NCBI GenBank assembly: GCA_033032865.1
Contig: JAWHQI010000068.1
Span: 4,960,001-5,024,000, forward strand
Direction of reading: 5' to 3'
Length of the DNA stretch: 64,000 bases
Source of the DNA: Dactylorhiza incarnata
Lineage: Eukaryota > Streptophyta > Magnoliopsida > Asparagales > Orchidaceae
Under the pieces are notes generated by a model. That model saw nothing but the letters and a program-made list of their open reading frames with translations, was not told the origin of the DNA and made no database searches. The position numbers and the translations under genes were made by a program. Below are positions 1 to 10,705 of the stretch, piece by piece (position 1 is the stretch's first letter; each line of letters opens with the position of its first letter).

Positions 1-10
1 CCACCATATT

Positions 11-964
11 ATGCAGTTATTTGTTGCTTCCGAGGTGTTCAATTTATTTTCTCCAGATGGGTTTTGTTCAGAATTAGTTCGAGATTTTTATACGCATTTG
101 GAGAACCCATCACAGACAGATCTGGATGGAGGAGTGCGGTCTTTGGTGCAGGGTCAGGTGGTGAAAATTACTCATGACCATCTAAGGAACGTGTTTGGAT
201 TGACACAGCATCCAAATCATTTGGAAATTGTTGAAAAGTTTAGAGTAGATAGAGACTGGACTCAAGTGAATATGGTGCTGCACAATAGGGAATGCAGGAG
301 TCTGATCTCCACAGTGTCGTCACTCATAGTAGACGCCTTGGTCGTTCAAGATGTACTATGACACACAATCCTGGTGAAGTTGGGTGATACAGCAAAAGTC
401 ACCGCACAACTAAGTTATGTCACCTACTTCATTCTAGAGGAGGAAAAATTTGATGTGTCAGATTTATTACTTTCCTTGATTCGTTATTCATACAAGTTGC
501 GGCATCCATCCCGTCAGAGATATAACAACTTGCCCCTGGGTGGCATCATTCAACGGGTCATTCAGGTGATGTATCCTTCTATAGAAATGGGTTTTTACTT
601 GATGGATTGCTTTCCTCCGATTTATAGTACATCACACTTACGAGCTACATCCCACTCGGATGAGCCATCGTCATCTGCTCGGCCACCACTCCGGCGAGGA
701 GCGTCATCTCGAGGGGCTCGAGATGATTCATTTGAGTCTTTTCGAGAAGAGATGGGAGAGCGGATGACAAGAGTGGAGAAGGATGTTTCTGGTATAAAGA
801 AGATGGTGAAGTTCATGATCAAGGCATTAAATCTAAAACCATCTACACCGGAGCGGAGGGAGTGGGACAGCCCAGAACAGGATACACCCCATCATTCGGT
901 TCGGAGGACTCGTAGAAGACAATCCCCAAGTCCTAGTGTGGAGGAGATAGACGAGGAGGAGTAG
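11..964 (+). pseudogene. Retroelement-associated plant ORF, interrupted by one stop
   Basis: Two open stretches (11-361 and 374-964) lie in the same frame and are separated only by a TGA at 359-361, so this reads as one protein of about 315 residues with a premature stop. The first half contains the pattern H-(L)-R-N-x-F-G-L preceded by a beta-like V-x-I stretch. The 3' ORF of the Copia-NA element at 35671-37344 has the same pattern (H-I-R-N-x-F-G-L), so I place both in the family annotated as putative plant transposon protein. The second half has a hydrophobic helical segment, then a Ser/Arg-rich linker, a short predicted coiled coil and an acidic end (EEIDEEE). No enzyme motif is visible and the function is unknown. 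The true start may lie left of the window. It is probably a decayed 3' or accessory ORF of an LTR retrotransposon rather than a host gene. Confidence 0.5.
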
Positions 965-1373
965 TGGAGTAGGAAGGTCCGAGGGGAACAAGTTTTTTGT
1001 TTTGTAATAATACAGGTATTTTGACACATTGTTCATGGATGCTTGAATGTTTTTATTTGATTCCTCTTTGGTAGTTTTTTAAAGGTTTGTTATACATATT
1101 ATTTTTGAATTTTGAAGTCATGAAATAAAGATTTTTAGTCAATTTTAATATCATATGTAGTATATTTTAAAAACTTATGGTTAGATATTTTAATACCACA
1201 TAATAATTTTGAAATCAATTATTGATAAATGATGTATATATATATAAGAATAATAGATAGTTTACCAAAAAAATGATTTTGAGTTTTTATAAACTTATTA
1301 AGTTAAAGCATGAAGTAGAATAATTGATACTTTAATTTTTTTGTTGATTTCTACTTCATGCATTTGGTGATAC
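965..1373. other. AT-rich non-coding stretch
   Basis: This stretch follows the stop of the ORF ending at 964 and precedes the decayed Copia gag on the other strand. It is strongly AT-rich, with oligo-T and oligo-A runs and a TATATATATA tract near 1236. I see no coding potential. It must contain the junction between two unrelated retroelement fragments, but no target-site duplication can be seen to place that junction exactly. Confidence 0.5.
1308..1361. repeat. Perfect 13-bp inverted repeat (hairpin)
   Basis: GCATGAAGTAGAA at 1308-1320 is exactly matched by its reverse complement at 1349-1361 across a 28-bp AT-rich loop. It sits just outside the end of the decayed gag frame. It could be a terminator-like RNA hairpin of a retroelement or a small fold-back relic. 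There is no target duplication to decide. Confidence 0.6.
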
Positions 1374-2867
1374 CTAATGAGTAAGAGATTTAGGGATCCA
1401 AAGGGGACCAAGAGTGGTGGTTCCTTTGGGTACCCAAATATATCGTGTAGGTTTATGGGTAGATATTGATGAATGGGTCCTTTCATGTGATGTTAATGTT
1501 TCAGTTTTAGTTTTGGTCCTCCATTCAAACTTTGGTTTAGTGTTATTCTTATATGTGAAATTTCCATTGTGATAATCTTTATATTGATGATTATTGAAGG
1601 TATTTTTCATAGGAAAGTTGTGAGCATTTAATTTTATGTTGGGAGAAAATTGATGTTGTAAGTGATAATGATGATAGTATTTTGGAATTTCATTTTCAAT
1701 CTTTTGAAGTCTTTTGTTTTCATTGTTTGGTTTGTTCATATTTTGAGATATCATATTTAACTTTCTTTTGGAGTTTGTTTGATATTGAGAATTTTCCTTT
1801 AAGATTTCCTTAAGCAAGATAATTTTTGTTTCTAATTCATTGTTCTTAAGTTTCAAATTATGTCTAGCTTTATTATATGCAATTGTGCTATTTTTAAGAG
1901 TAGGAACAATTGAATCAATATGGTTTTGGTATTCATTTATGTATTCCTCAAATGTTTCATCCATCTCTTCAATTTCAATTTTATAACTTTTGCATGTAGC
2001 ACAATCACCTTTTAAAGATGAATTTTCTAAAGACAATTTTTCATTATGTTCTTTTATACAAATAATTTCTTTTTCAAGTTCCTTAAGTTTTTCCTTAATA
2101 ATATCACAATCAAAACAAGGTTTTGTGTTTTCAAGTAAAGGACACGATGGTGAAACCACATAACAATTTGATTCTAAATTAGCTTTTAACCTCTTATTTT
2201 CTAAACGTAAATTTTTATTAGTAATTTTCAATTTCTTGATCTTACGTTTAGCCGTTTTAAGTATATTGAAACTAGAGATGGAAGTTATCACACAAGAGGA
2301 AGATTTTGACTTTCTTACAGTGCTTTTGGCAGAGGCAAAATGTGAGCATGAAGTTCCTTCGTTATCTTTTGGGCCTTCCTCCATCATAGATGAATTTTCA
2401 TCTTCTTTTTCTCTTGATGTATTGCTCTCTTTTTCCAAGTTGGTTTCCATGATTTCCATGGCTTTGCTACGAGAGAGATCTTCTTGAATAGTAGTGGATG
2501 CTTATATGTTCTCCTCTTCCTGTGTTTGTTCTATACCTGTGAGAGGAAAATCATACATTTCTTCAAGAAATTGCCAAACTTTGTATGCACTAGAAAAACA
2601 TTATATTAATTTGAAATTTTCATTTGATAGAGCACAAAATAAATAATGTTTGGCTTTTGCATTTAGTTGACATTCATTTTTATTTGATTCATCCGCAGGT
2701 CTTACAATGGCTAAATTCCAAACTTCGACATCTAAAGTCTTAATAAATTTTTCGATTAAAATTTTCCATCCTTTATAATTTGTTTCTTCAAATAATGGTG
2801 GTTTAAGAGATATTTCTTCTTCACAGAAATTTGCTCCACTAGTAGAAGCGAGATCTTGAGACGTCAT
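1374..2867 (-). pseudogene. Copia (Sirevirus-like) gag, internally shortened with stops
   Basis: The frame starts at 2867 with MTSQDLAST and continues with the N-terminal gag signature PPLFEETNYKGW...KFIKTLDVEVW, typical of the plant Copia DUF4219/UBN2 region. It runs into TAA stops near 2600 and near 2500 but stays in one frame (SAYKVWQFLEEMY follows the first stop). Most of the UBN2 core and the first zinc knuckle appear to be missing. The C-terminal part (2459-1374) is a long charged coiled coil rich in Lys, Glu and Asn that ends in YIWVPKGTTTLGPLWIPK, the motif that normally precedes the Copia protease. Nothing of protease, integrase or reverse transcriptase follows, so the element is cut off here. 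It is non-functional as it stands. Confidence 0.75.
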
Positions 2868-2901
2868 TATTCCCGGTTGTTAAGCCGATTGGAATAAAAC
2901 C

Positions 2902-2913
2902 GCTCTGATATCA
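2902..2913 (-). promoter_or_regulatory. Primer binding site of Copia-0
   Basis: On the minus strand this reads TGATATCAGAGC, one mismatch from TGGTATCAGAGC, the complement of the plant initiator-Met tRNA 3' end used by Copia elements. It lies two bases inside the LTR end at 2916, the expected place. Confidence 0.8.
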
Positions 2914-2915
2914 CT

Positions 2916-4111
2916 TGTTGGATTGGTGGGCGCCCTTAGAGGGGGGTGAATAAGGGTTTTCAAAAAACTTAAGTGATATTTTGAAAAGCTTTGTAATAAT
3001 GCCAGATAAAGACAATAAGAAGTCAAGTAAAATAATTGAAATAAAGTAGAGACATGCTTTATTAATATCAAATAAGGTTTTACAAAAGTTGACTTCTATA
3101 ACGCTAGAAATCGGTGGCGATGAATAGTAAACTCTTTTTGTTTTCTATCCCGACTCGCATCCCCACGAACCGGTGGCCCTAGCCTATCCTCCCCGGATTC
3201 GGCCTCAAGCCGCTCTAGCAAACCCTTACCCGGATATGGCCTCGAGCACCCCCTAGACCTAGCCTAGATCTAGTCGCCAACACGAGGCGAGTTTCTGCCC
3301 TAAGTCCTACCCAGACCTAGTCTCCAACACGAGGCGATTTCACTAACCGTTTACAAGAAATATGAAATGAAAATAAATGAAAACTCCCTCTTAGTGAACT
3401 TCTGAAGTTGGAGACGAAGATCCGCTATAGAATAAGCATTGTAGAAGCGAACTTTGTTTGGATCCGGCGTGATGAGATTCTCCTTCAGAAGTTTGCAGAA
3501 CTTTGGTAGCACATCGACTTTCGGCCAAGGTAGCCTCTGGAATTCAAGCACTCAATCTCTCTCTCTGATGTCTATATGAAACGAGAGAAGAGGGGTCCTT
3601 TTTATAGCCTCAGCGCTAGCGCCTGTGCTAGTGGTACCGCCAGCGCTATCCCATATTAGGACACATTCTGCGCGGCAGAATCTTCAATCCGAGGAAACAA
3701 TTCTCCATTGCCTACTGTGCTCCTCGCTATCGCATGCGATATCGATATTGCCTGGTGCTATCTCCTTCTATAAGTTCTCCCGGCAATTACGCTTAATCCA
3801 ATATTTCGTCGAACGAGATTTCATCGAATGCCGCTAAGAGTTTGTCGAACGAAATTTCGTCGAACGCGGCTATGAGCAATTTGTCGAGCGCCGCTAATAG
3901 TTCGTCGAACGACAGCTAGCGCCTGCACTAGTACTACCGCCAACGCTAGTGGGAGTTTTGGATTTGATGGCTCAACTTTGGGGGCAACCTTCTTATGTAA
4001 TCCTTAAGTCATGTGGACTTTGTTATCCTGCACACTTAAACACACAAGATCAAATACACATAGGATTTGTTATTCTCAAACCTAGGAGATGCGGAAGACC
4101 ATGTTCCAACA
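2916..4111 (-). repeat. 5' LTR of Copia-0
   Basis: The 1196-bp LTR is bounded by TGTTGG at 2916 and CCAACA at 4111. Just inside the first end it has the sequence GGCGCCCTTAGA-G6-TGAATA, shared in position with the LTRs at 50345, 58143 and the stub at 47267. Its interior carries two kinds of palindromic repeat: AGCGCTAGCGCCTG-type copies near 3611-3650 and 3920-3955, and a TTCGTCGAA cluster at 3803-3920. Confidence 0.85.
3803..3920. repeat. Cluster of TTCGTCGAACG motifs in the Copia-0 LTR
   Basis: At least five copies of (T)TTCGTCGAAC(G) or a one-base variant lie within about 120 bp, several followed by a CGC(G/C)GCTA tail. The same core and tail form the tandem array at 18225-18525 in the LTR of an unrelated Gypsy element. 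Confidence 0.75.
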
Positions 4112-4137
4112 TCTCTCACCTTTGATCTTCCCACTGG

Positions 4138-5671
4138 TGATGAATCTGATGAACTGTCAAGGGAGGAGACAAAGAATGCTCTAGAAATTATGCACCGGTC
4201 ATTGTCAAGTAATAAAAGTAGGGAGGAATTCCCCGAATATCATTCTCAAAGGAATGCAGGATGTGGTGATAAGAAAATAAAGTGAGGCGATTGTTATGAC
4301 GAGTAAAAGAAAGCAAAAACAAGGGCGTTGTGATTGGTGACCTAGACTATTGCAGAAATAAGAGATGCGGGTCAAAACTCCGCTTTGCAAGGTGAGATGG
4401 ATGCAACGGCCGCGATGTCGTGCTTCGGAAGGCGCGTGGACGGAATGTAACTATGACGATTGAGGGTCGCACACACCTCTTCTCTAAGCATCACCACTAA
4501 CAATTGCTAGTGGCTTCACACACAACAATTCTCAGAAATCACTAGGAAAAAGGGCTAGTCATGCCATCACAACAACATTGCATATGAACACAAGCAATAA
4601 CCATTAAGATTAACTTAACAAGCATTCATAAAACACTACAAAGAAGTTCAAGCATCAAAGGTTAGAGAGGACCACAAAGAAGAAGTCACGTCTTGGGTTC
4701 ACGGCCGGAATGAGAGTTTGTCGGGCTCTCTCCGGACTCGGCCCTCAGATGGTGAGCTTGGCTCGAAGGAGGCTATCACCGCTCCTAAGATCTTCAGCGC
4801 TTCTCTAATCTTTTGGCGAAGAATGCTTGAGCTAATGGTGGATAAAGCTTCCTAGTGCTCCCGGATGGAAGAATGGAGGTAGAAATCACCGGAAATGGCC
4901 TCTATGGTGGTGGAGATGAAGGGTAAGCCTTCAGCCCTCAAGAGAAGCGGGAAGGAAGTGATTTCCTTCTCTCTGAATCGCTGAAGGCCGCCTCCAATCG
5001 CTCCCCCCCCCCCCAGTTGACTGCCTCAATTCCTGCTTTTTATAGCAAACAAGCTGAAAAATGGTCACGCACGGTCGAACGCACGACCGTGCGCAGACCG
5101 TGCGATAATAACGGATAAAATATGGCTTGGGGAAGAAGCTGCGCCGCCCGTGCATTTTGATCACGCACGACCAACACCGCCTGTGCGTTCAAACGCACGG
5201 GTAAACTCCGACGCTCCAAAATCACAAAGCACGGGTCGACCGTGAGTTTTACTCACGCACGGGCGAATTCGCCCGTGCGTCAAAACGCACGAGTAAACTC
5301 CGACGCTCCATTTTCTGCTCTAGACACAAACGCACGACCGCAGCCGACCGTGCGTCAAGGAAACGCACGACCGTGCGATATGCACAGAAATTACTTCTGG
5401 GGAAAATGGGACGATCAGGTCACCTGCAAACAAGATATAACAACTGGGAATACACGTCCAGCATCAGAAAACATAAAAGAAGGGAAGGGGAGCACCATGT
5501 GCTTACCCCCAACAACAAGGAATGCAATTGCACACCGAAATGAGCATAATAGTGCACCTAGCATGGAATAATACATATGAATGAAAACGTGCCTAATATG
5601 TGGTGCAAAGACTAGAATATCGGCCCAAATGAGTCCAAAAATATATATATATATATAAATGGGACTCATCA
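4138..5671 (-). repeat. 3' LTR of a Tat/Athila-like Gypsy element
   Basis: The right edge is clear. On the minus strand a purine tract AAGTCTGGGGGTG (5672-5683) is followed by TGATGAGTCCC, a typical tract and LTR start. The left edge is uncertain; TGATGAATC at 4138 would pair with the terminal CATCA. The interior holds a C12 run at 5003-5014, a GC-rich palindrome cluster at 5055-5375 and a short AT microsatellite near 5641-5658. I see no credible gene here; the small open frames follow the repeats. Confidence 0.55.
5055..5375. repeat. Palindrome cluster built on CGCACG / CGTGCG
   Basis: More than ten copies of CGCACG(A/G) or its complement CGTGCG alternate in opposite orientations. The best copy is a perfect 26-bp palindrome at 5255-5280 centred on GAATTC. 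Another pair, CGCACGGTC and GACCGTGCG, is separated by 8 bp. The arms are CpG-rich within an otherwise ordinary LTR. Confidence 0.85.
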
Positions 5672-5683
5672 CACCCCCAGACT
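5672..5683 (-). promoter_or_regulatory. Polypurine tract of the Tat-like element
   Basis: The minus strand reads AAGTCTGGGGGTG directly before the LTR start TGATGAG. This is the plus-strand priming site for reverse transcription and fixes the orientation of the LTR to its left. Confidence 0.7.
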
Positions 5684-5875
5684 TACTCGTTTGCACGTCT
5701 CGGGCGAACACTCAATCCTATGGTAGAAAAATGAACATTAAGGAAGCAACTGTGCCGGCGAAACACAATGGGAACTAAAGAACTAACGAGCGTAAAAATA
5801 AAGTAGAAAAGATTTTAAAACAAAGACTATATTTTAAGAACTTCTACAAGTGTAAAATAGAAAATTGACCTTGGA
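5684..5875. other. Short internal remnant of the Tat-like element
   Basis: AT-rich non-coding sequence between the polypurine tract and the point near 5876 where Sirevirus ORF sequence starts on the other strand. It is presumably the truncated untranslated region of the minus-strand element. No gene is seen. Confidence 0.45.
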
Positions 5876-7310
5876 GAAGAATATAGGTTCCTTGCTGACA
5901 TAGTGGGCAAGGTATTGTTGTGCAAGATATCAGCAGATGATGTTATACACAAGCAGCAGCTATAAATTATGGGAGTTTTAGTTATGGGAAAGAAGAAAAT
6001 TGGGGTAGGTGCCTCCTAAAATTGATTGGACACAAGTACACTCATAAGGAAAATGCATATATAAGGATTATGAGCCAAGTACTTCTTCAGCACTATCCTG
6101 CAATGTGCAAATCAAAAGGAGTGCCTATTCCTCTAGGAAAAAGGATCAACAGAGGAATCTTCTCCAAATGGACCAGGTAGATCCTCAAGCCTGGTCAAGC
6201 TGCATCTTCACCTCCTCTCTCTTCAGCACCCTAGGACATGGAGACAACTGTACCAGATCTTCCAGCTCAAAATAATCCACCAGCACAACAAGGTGTCATT
6301 CCAGAGCAAAATCCCCAATCCATCCCATCAACCTCAGCTCAAGAACCTACATCTCAACCTTCCCTCCAGCAATAACATCAACCATCCACTATCATCACAG
6401 ACATTCAGTCTACTCCTCCACCACCACCATCATACTATGTTTCTCCAAAAGTCTATAAAACACTCTCTCCCATCAATGAAGACTTCCCACCATCACCTCC
6501 TATTCTAACACACCTACCCCTCCCATTGACCTTGAGCAAGTCATCTCAAAAGAAGTAGGGCTAGCCTTTAGCACCTTTGTTGATCTTCTAGCTACTCAAA
6601 CAAGGAAATTTGATAGAAAAAGTACTCTAGATGGAGAGTGAATTACTTCAATCAAAAGGTCTCTTCTGGCTCTAAAATCCTGTATATCCTCCTCCTTAGT
6701 CACCAAAGAGTTCTTAACCTCCCTATCCAGCAAGGTTCAGAAGGGGGAGATGGTTCAGGAGGAGGAAAAACAAGAAAGAATCTAGGAAGTGGAAATGCCC
6801 CTGGTAGAGGAAGATCCCAACAGATTAACTATCATTCAGAAAGGAAAAGACCCAGTAGAGCCTCCTGCAATGTCTACAGAAAAACAATCAATCCAGGGGG
6901 AGCCAGCTGCAGATATTACAGATGAACCTGCCCCTATTGTAATCCAGGGGGAGCCTCCTACAAATCCTCAAGAGAATCTTGAAGTGATTGCAAATCCATG
7001 GGAAATGATTGCTGAAGACACAATAGTGAACCAGGGGGAGGTGATTCCCTCTACTCTATGGGAGCTCCAATCAAATGAATTGTTGGATGAAGTTGCCAGA
7101 ATTGCTAAGGAAGCTGCTCAGAATGCTGAACTGAATGCACAAACTCAGGGGGATCTTCCTAAAGATGATGAGCTTCCCAAAGATGACGAAGTTAATAAAG
7201 AAGCTGATACCAATCTTCAAGAAGATGAAGAACCTCTTGCATTTGCTGCGAGGAAGGTAGTTCCAAAAGTCTTCTCCAGGAAATGGAAAACCCCTGATAG
7301 AGGACAGTGA
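5876..7310 (+). pseudogene. Sirevirus 3' ORF (plant transposon-protein type), decayed
   Basis: Read across frames, 5880-6180 gives LADIVGK(V)LLCKIS, a GHKYTHKENAYIRIMSQVLL block and KSKGVPIPLGKR...FSKWTR. This matches the better-kept 3' ORF of Copia-NA at 36130-36440 block by block. A Pro/Ser-rich middle (6200-6540) follows, then an acidic tail (6789-7310) with several QGE repeats, ending in VVPKVFSRKWKTP. Stops and indels break at least the first two thirds. The 5' part of the domain is missing because the element is truncated at about 5876. The position between pol and 3' LTR is where Sireviruses may carry an envelope-like or unknown ORF. No transmembrane segment is evident, so an envelope role is not supported here. 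Confidence 0.7.
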
Positions 7311-7444
7311 AGTCAGAACAATGTGGTTTCTTGATATGATTCCATTCATTTTTCTCTATTGTCTATGTATGTTTTGTTTGTATCAATTTCATGTAAAAGA
7401 ATATGTAAAATCACTTTAAATCAATCTGTAAAATTTGTTAAGAT

Positions 7445-7458
7445 AAATAGGGGGAGAT
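7445..7458 (+). promoter_or_regulatory. Polypurine tract of the Sirevirus fragment
   Basis: AAATAGGGGGAGAT lies directly before the LTR start (CGTTGGG, apparently a mutated TGTTGGG). Identical tracts precede the LTRs at 37513 and, on the other strand, 20709. Confidence 0.8.
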
Positions 7459-7640
7459 CGTTGGGAAAAACTCCTTTGATTTAACTTAATAAATTAACTA
7501 TAAGTGATTTTACCTTCTAGGTTTTATTACCCATTGTATAGTAAGGGTAATTTGGTCATTAGATGTCTTAGGATGTCAAACTCACCTTAGAGTGTCAAGA
7601 CCAGGTCAGGACAAGCACAATCTGAGTTGAATTAATACTT

Positions 7641-7890
7641 GCGTCGAATATAAGTCGACGCAACTTCGACTTGATGTCGACGCAACTCAGACTGGAAGTC
7701 CAAGCAACTCAATCTCTGTATCAAAGAATATCTAGTCGACGCTACGTCGAATAGGAGTCAACGTAGATGAAGGAGCATGTCGAAGTTATCTTAGAAGTCG
7801 ACGCAACCTCGACTTCAATTCAACGCAGAAGGAAATGTCTGTCGAAGCCATCTGAAGTCGACGCAACGTCGACTATAATTCGACGTAGAC
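7641..7890. repeat. GCGTCGA-N7-TCGACGC dyad modules in the LTR
   Basis: A perfect module lies at 7641-7661 and a second (left arm degenerate) at 7663-7683, 22 bp on. Further copies with the same 7-bp centre lie near 7749, 7811 and 7865, with mutated arms. Extra TCGACGC half-sites fall between them. Confidence 0.85.
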
Positions 7891-8714
7891 AATGAAGTTC
7901 AAATACAAGTCTTCAACTCGACGGTTATGTCGATAAGTAATCGAGGTAATGTCGACAATTGAGTTCAACCTGAGCTAGAAGGAATTCGAAGCTACTCTTA
8001 TAAGAACTCGAAGGCGCGTCGATAAGAGAGAGAATGAAGTCGACACAGCGTCAAATATAGTTTGAAAAGGAAACCTTTTCAGCTGTCCTTTTAGAACTCT
8101 ATCTGAAGGCCCGCGACACCAATGACCATTCTACAATGGCTTGTTTATTGCCTAGAATGGAAAGGAGCATTCAAAAAGACAGGAAAAGCTTTCTTGGAAT
8201 GTATAGAAATAGCCGGCAGACGGGTCGTGAACAAAAGAAGAAAGAAAGATTAATAGTCCAAGACAATGCCTTTCCAGGACAACCCAAAATAGGAAACTAA
8301 TTCAAAATTAATTATGGACAATAAATAGGATGAGAAGAGATAAATACACAGAGCATTCATCACAATTAGTTACAGTTTGTCGATTAGGGTTCCCACTTCT
8401 TCTTCTTCCTCCTGGAACCCTAAAAAGACAAAGAGAAAACAAATGCTCTCTCTGAGAACAGAAAAAAGAGTTGCTTCTTCCATCATATAGCAGCCAGATA
8501 GCAAGCAAAAGATACACAAAAGGATCTGAAGAATATAACCCTTGCAAATCATCATAATCATAAGCAAGAGTTCATCATTAGCAGATCCATTGAAAGGAAA
8601 AATAGAAGCAAAAAGCTTCTACAGAATTCTGAGAACGGAATTCTTCTTCTCCATCTTCCTTCTTCTTTCAACTTCCTCAATTGTACAGAGTTTTAAGAAT
8701 CCCTCTTTCAAAGG

Positions 8715-8890
8715 ATTCAGTGGTTCAAGATCTCCTTATCAAAAGATCTGAGTGGTTCAAGATCTCTTTATCAAAAGATCTGAGTGGTTCAAGATCTCCT
8801 TATCAAAAAATCTGAGTGGTTCAAGATCTCCTTATCAAAAGATCTTTGGTTCTAAGAGTCTCCTTATCAAAAGACTCAGGCACGGGTTGT
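8715..8890. repeat. Tandem LTR repeats containing CTCCTTATCAAAAGA
   Basis: Five direct repeats of about 30-34 bp, each with the core GTGGTTCAAGATCTCCTTAT or the variant GGTTCTAAGAGTCTCCTTAT followed by CAAAAGA. They lie in the downstream part of the LTR, near where the transcript leader would be. Homologous shorter arrays lie at 19670-19730, 28375-28440, 32390-32490 and 38480-38585. Confidence 0.85.
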
Positions 8891-9176
8891 GCATTCCTAC
8901 CAGGTGGTAGAAGAGGGGACTACCCACATTTTAGGGAACCTCTATAAAATTTTGTGTCTTCTGTGTGTGTTAATTTTATGTGTTGTCTCATATAGCTTAC
9001 AGCTTTTCTTCTTTACTTTAACAACATTAATTTTATTCTGTGTTAGGTATTGTTGAAGCATAACACTTAGTGTTTTTATCGTGAGTGCACAAATAGGATT
9101 GAAATATTTTTAAATCTCTATTCACCCCCCCCCCCCCCCCTCTAGAGTATACTAAGAGGCACACTATGCACTTTCA

Positions 9177-9855
9177 GCTTCCAAGCTCCCAATTTAGGAA
9201 GAATCCTTTCTCTACATGCAACTAACTGATACCGAGAACTTTAATTAGAAATTTGGAGTGAATATCCATCACATGAGAAGGATGGATGTCAATGTATTGG
9301 AAAGGTGGGAAAAAGTCTTGCAAAGATCTCCCAAAAGGTCACAGGCTCCAGTAGATGTAATGAGTGAAGAAGAAAGCTCATCAAATGATAGTGAGCCAAG
9401 TCACAACCCATAACTGACCAACTCTGAGGAGAATGTGGAGAGGAGGAATGTCTCCCTCCAAACCTCAGCACTGTGCCTGGGGTCCAGGTCCACTGTTGGA
9501 ATGGATCAAGGGGATGTAGAGTCTGAGGGGGAGTAATACACTGAGCTTCCTGCTCATGTGGAAGAGGTCATCCTCAAGCTCACTATGGATGAGGATGTTA
9601 TCCATATTGAACCAGAGGTCCAAGTGGATCCAAGTGAAGCTAACCAGGAAGCCAATCAAGATGATCCTGCTGATGAAATCAGCTGAGACTTGCAAATTGC
9701 TGAAAAGCCAAGTGTAGATGAGGAGGGACAAAGACAAACACCCATTAAAAGATCTCCATCCCCCATGTTTGTAGAGACTGAAGGGATGGACCTCTATCTT
9801 TCAGCCATACTGCAGAAGAAGGTTGAGGGACAATCAGACAAGCCTAACAATTCCC
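9177..9855 (+). pseudogene. Remnant of another Sirevirus 3' ORF tail
   Basis: Short acidic reading segments (for example EPEVQVDPSEANQE and the frame from 9690) and a GTCTGAGGGGGAG purine block near 9515 resemble the acidic, QGE-rich tail of the 3' ORFs at 5876 and 35671. The 9690 frame then runs directly into a different sequence with a zinc knuckle near 9860, so an element junction lies close to 9855. No intact gene is present and the assignment rests on composition and purine blocks only. Confidence 0.4.
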
Positions 9856-10705
9856 CAGATTTTATTTGTAATTTTTGTGGTGCAAATCATTTTAGTGAGG
9901 AATGTTCATTTTATTATCAAAATAGTTTTTGTTATCGAAATGATTTTTCTATGAAAGATAATTCATATGAAATTCCTTCTTACTCTGATAATAATTATTC
10001 GTGGTGGCAAGATCACCCGGATAGTTTACAGTGCAATGAGGAAATTTCTTTTGATCAAAATTTATATTCCTCCACTTTTTATCTGCAAAATTCTTTTGAT
10101 CAATTTTCTTCTCTTGGTGATTCTCCGAATCTTCCTATTCAAAATTTGAATAGTTATTCTCAAGAAGAAAATAATATTTTATACCAAGAATTTCACAAAG
10201 TCATGGAGACACCGGGCAAATTAGAAAATGAAAATTTTTCTTCTTCTCCTTCGCCCGCCCTTTTTTCTCATTTTCATGAAATTATTATTCATAAAGAAAT
10301 TGTGTCTCATGAATGTTCTCCACTCGGTATTGATTCTTTAAATAATAATTTTTTTTTGAAAATAAACAACCGGAGCTTAATCATGTGTTTTCGCAAGCGC
10401 CTCCCCCTTGCGAAAAATTTTCTGACTCGCTTAATCTTGATTCTTTTTATACTAACAATTTTCATGTAGAGGATGAGCCGTTGCAACCAAACGTCTTCAC
10501 CGATCCATTTGCCGCTCATCTCCAACAATCCAAATTAACTAAGGTATGTATAGGTAATTTGGATTCACAATTTCACGCTAACGGCCAACGGAAGAATCAA
10601 GAGTATAGCGGAGGAGTCTCCGGGCACCAGATTTCGGCATGCTCACCTGAGCGTGAATTAAGGGAGTTGCCTGTGCATTTTTATTTTTATTTTCCTTTTT
10701 CCTAA
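9856..10705 (+). pseudogene. Gag-like zinc-knuckle ORF of the Tat/Athila-like element
   Basis: The frame from about 9856 to 10360 encodes a CCHC knuckle, CNFCGANHFSEEC (C-x2-C-x4-H-x4-C), followed by an Asn/Ser/Phe/Asp-rich low-complexity region. A shift near 10350-10380, next to a T9 run, moves the reading to the frame that continues to 10705 (SQAPPPCEKFSDSLNLDSF...). Together they give about 280 residues. The knuckle spacing and surroundings are typical of Tat/Athila gag proteins. Protease, reverse transcriptase and integrase are absent: the ORF is followed at once by the post-pol landmarks of these elements. This is therefore a non-autonomous deletion derivative, and the protein could at most bind RNA. 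Confidence 0.55.

Larger units (their letters stand above)
1374..4111 (-). mobile_element. Copia-0: 5' part of a Copia retrotransposon
   Basis: This minus-strand fragment has a 5' LTR (2916-4111), a primer binding site and a decayed gag. No pol and no second LTR are present, so the 3' part was lost by deletion or by later insertions. The LTR ends TGTTGG...CCAACA are typical of the Copia elements in this window. Neighbouring fragments abut directly, with no intact target duplication visible. Confidence 0.75.
5876..9176 (+). mobile_element. 3' end of a Sirevirus-type Copia element
   Basis: The fragment consists of the decayed 3' ORF, the polypurine tract AAATAGGGGGAGAT (7445-7458) and a 3' LTR (7459-9176). 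Gag, pol and the 5' LTR are absent. It is related to Copia-1 and Copia-NA through the polypurine tract, the LTR repeat module and the LTR 3' end (C-run, TCTAGAG, ...CACTTTCA). Confidence 0.75.
7459..9176 (+). repeat. 3' LTR of the Sirevirus fragment
   Basis: The 1718-bp LTR ends in a C16 run (9125-9140), TCTAGAG and CACTTTCA at 9176. The 5' third (7641-7890) carries the GCGTCGA-N7-TCGACGC module in several states of decay. The 3' third (8720-8890) carries five copies of a 30-34-bp unit containing CTCCTTATCAAAAGA, also present three times in the Copia-1 and Copia-NA LTRs. Confidence 0.8.

Noticed and set aside
4067..4285. 72-residue frame across the end of the Copia-0 LTR
   Set aside because: It crosses an LTR boundary and has no recognisable feature; chance open frame.
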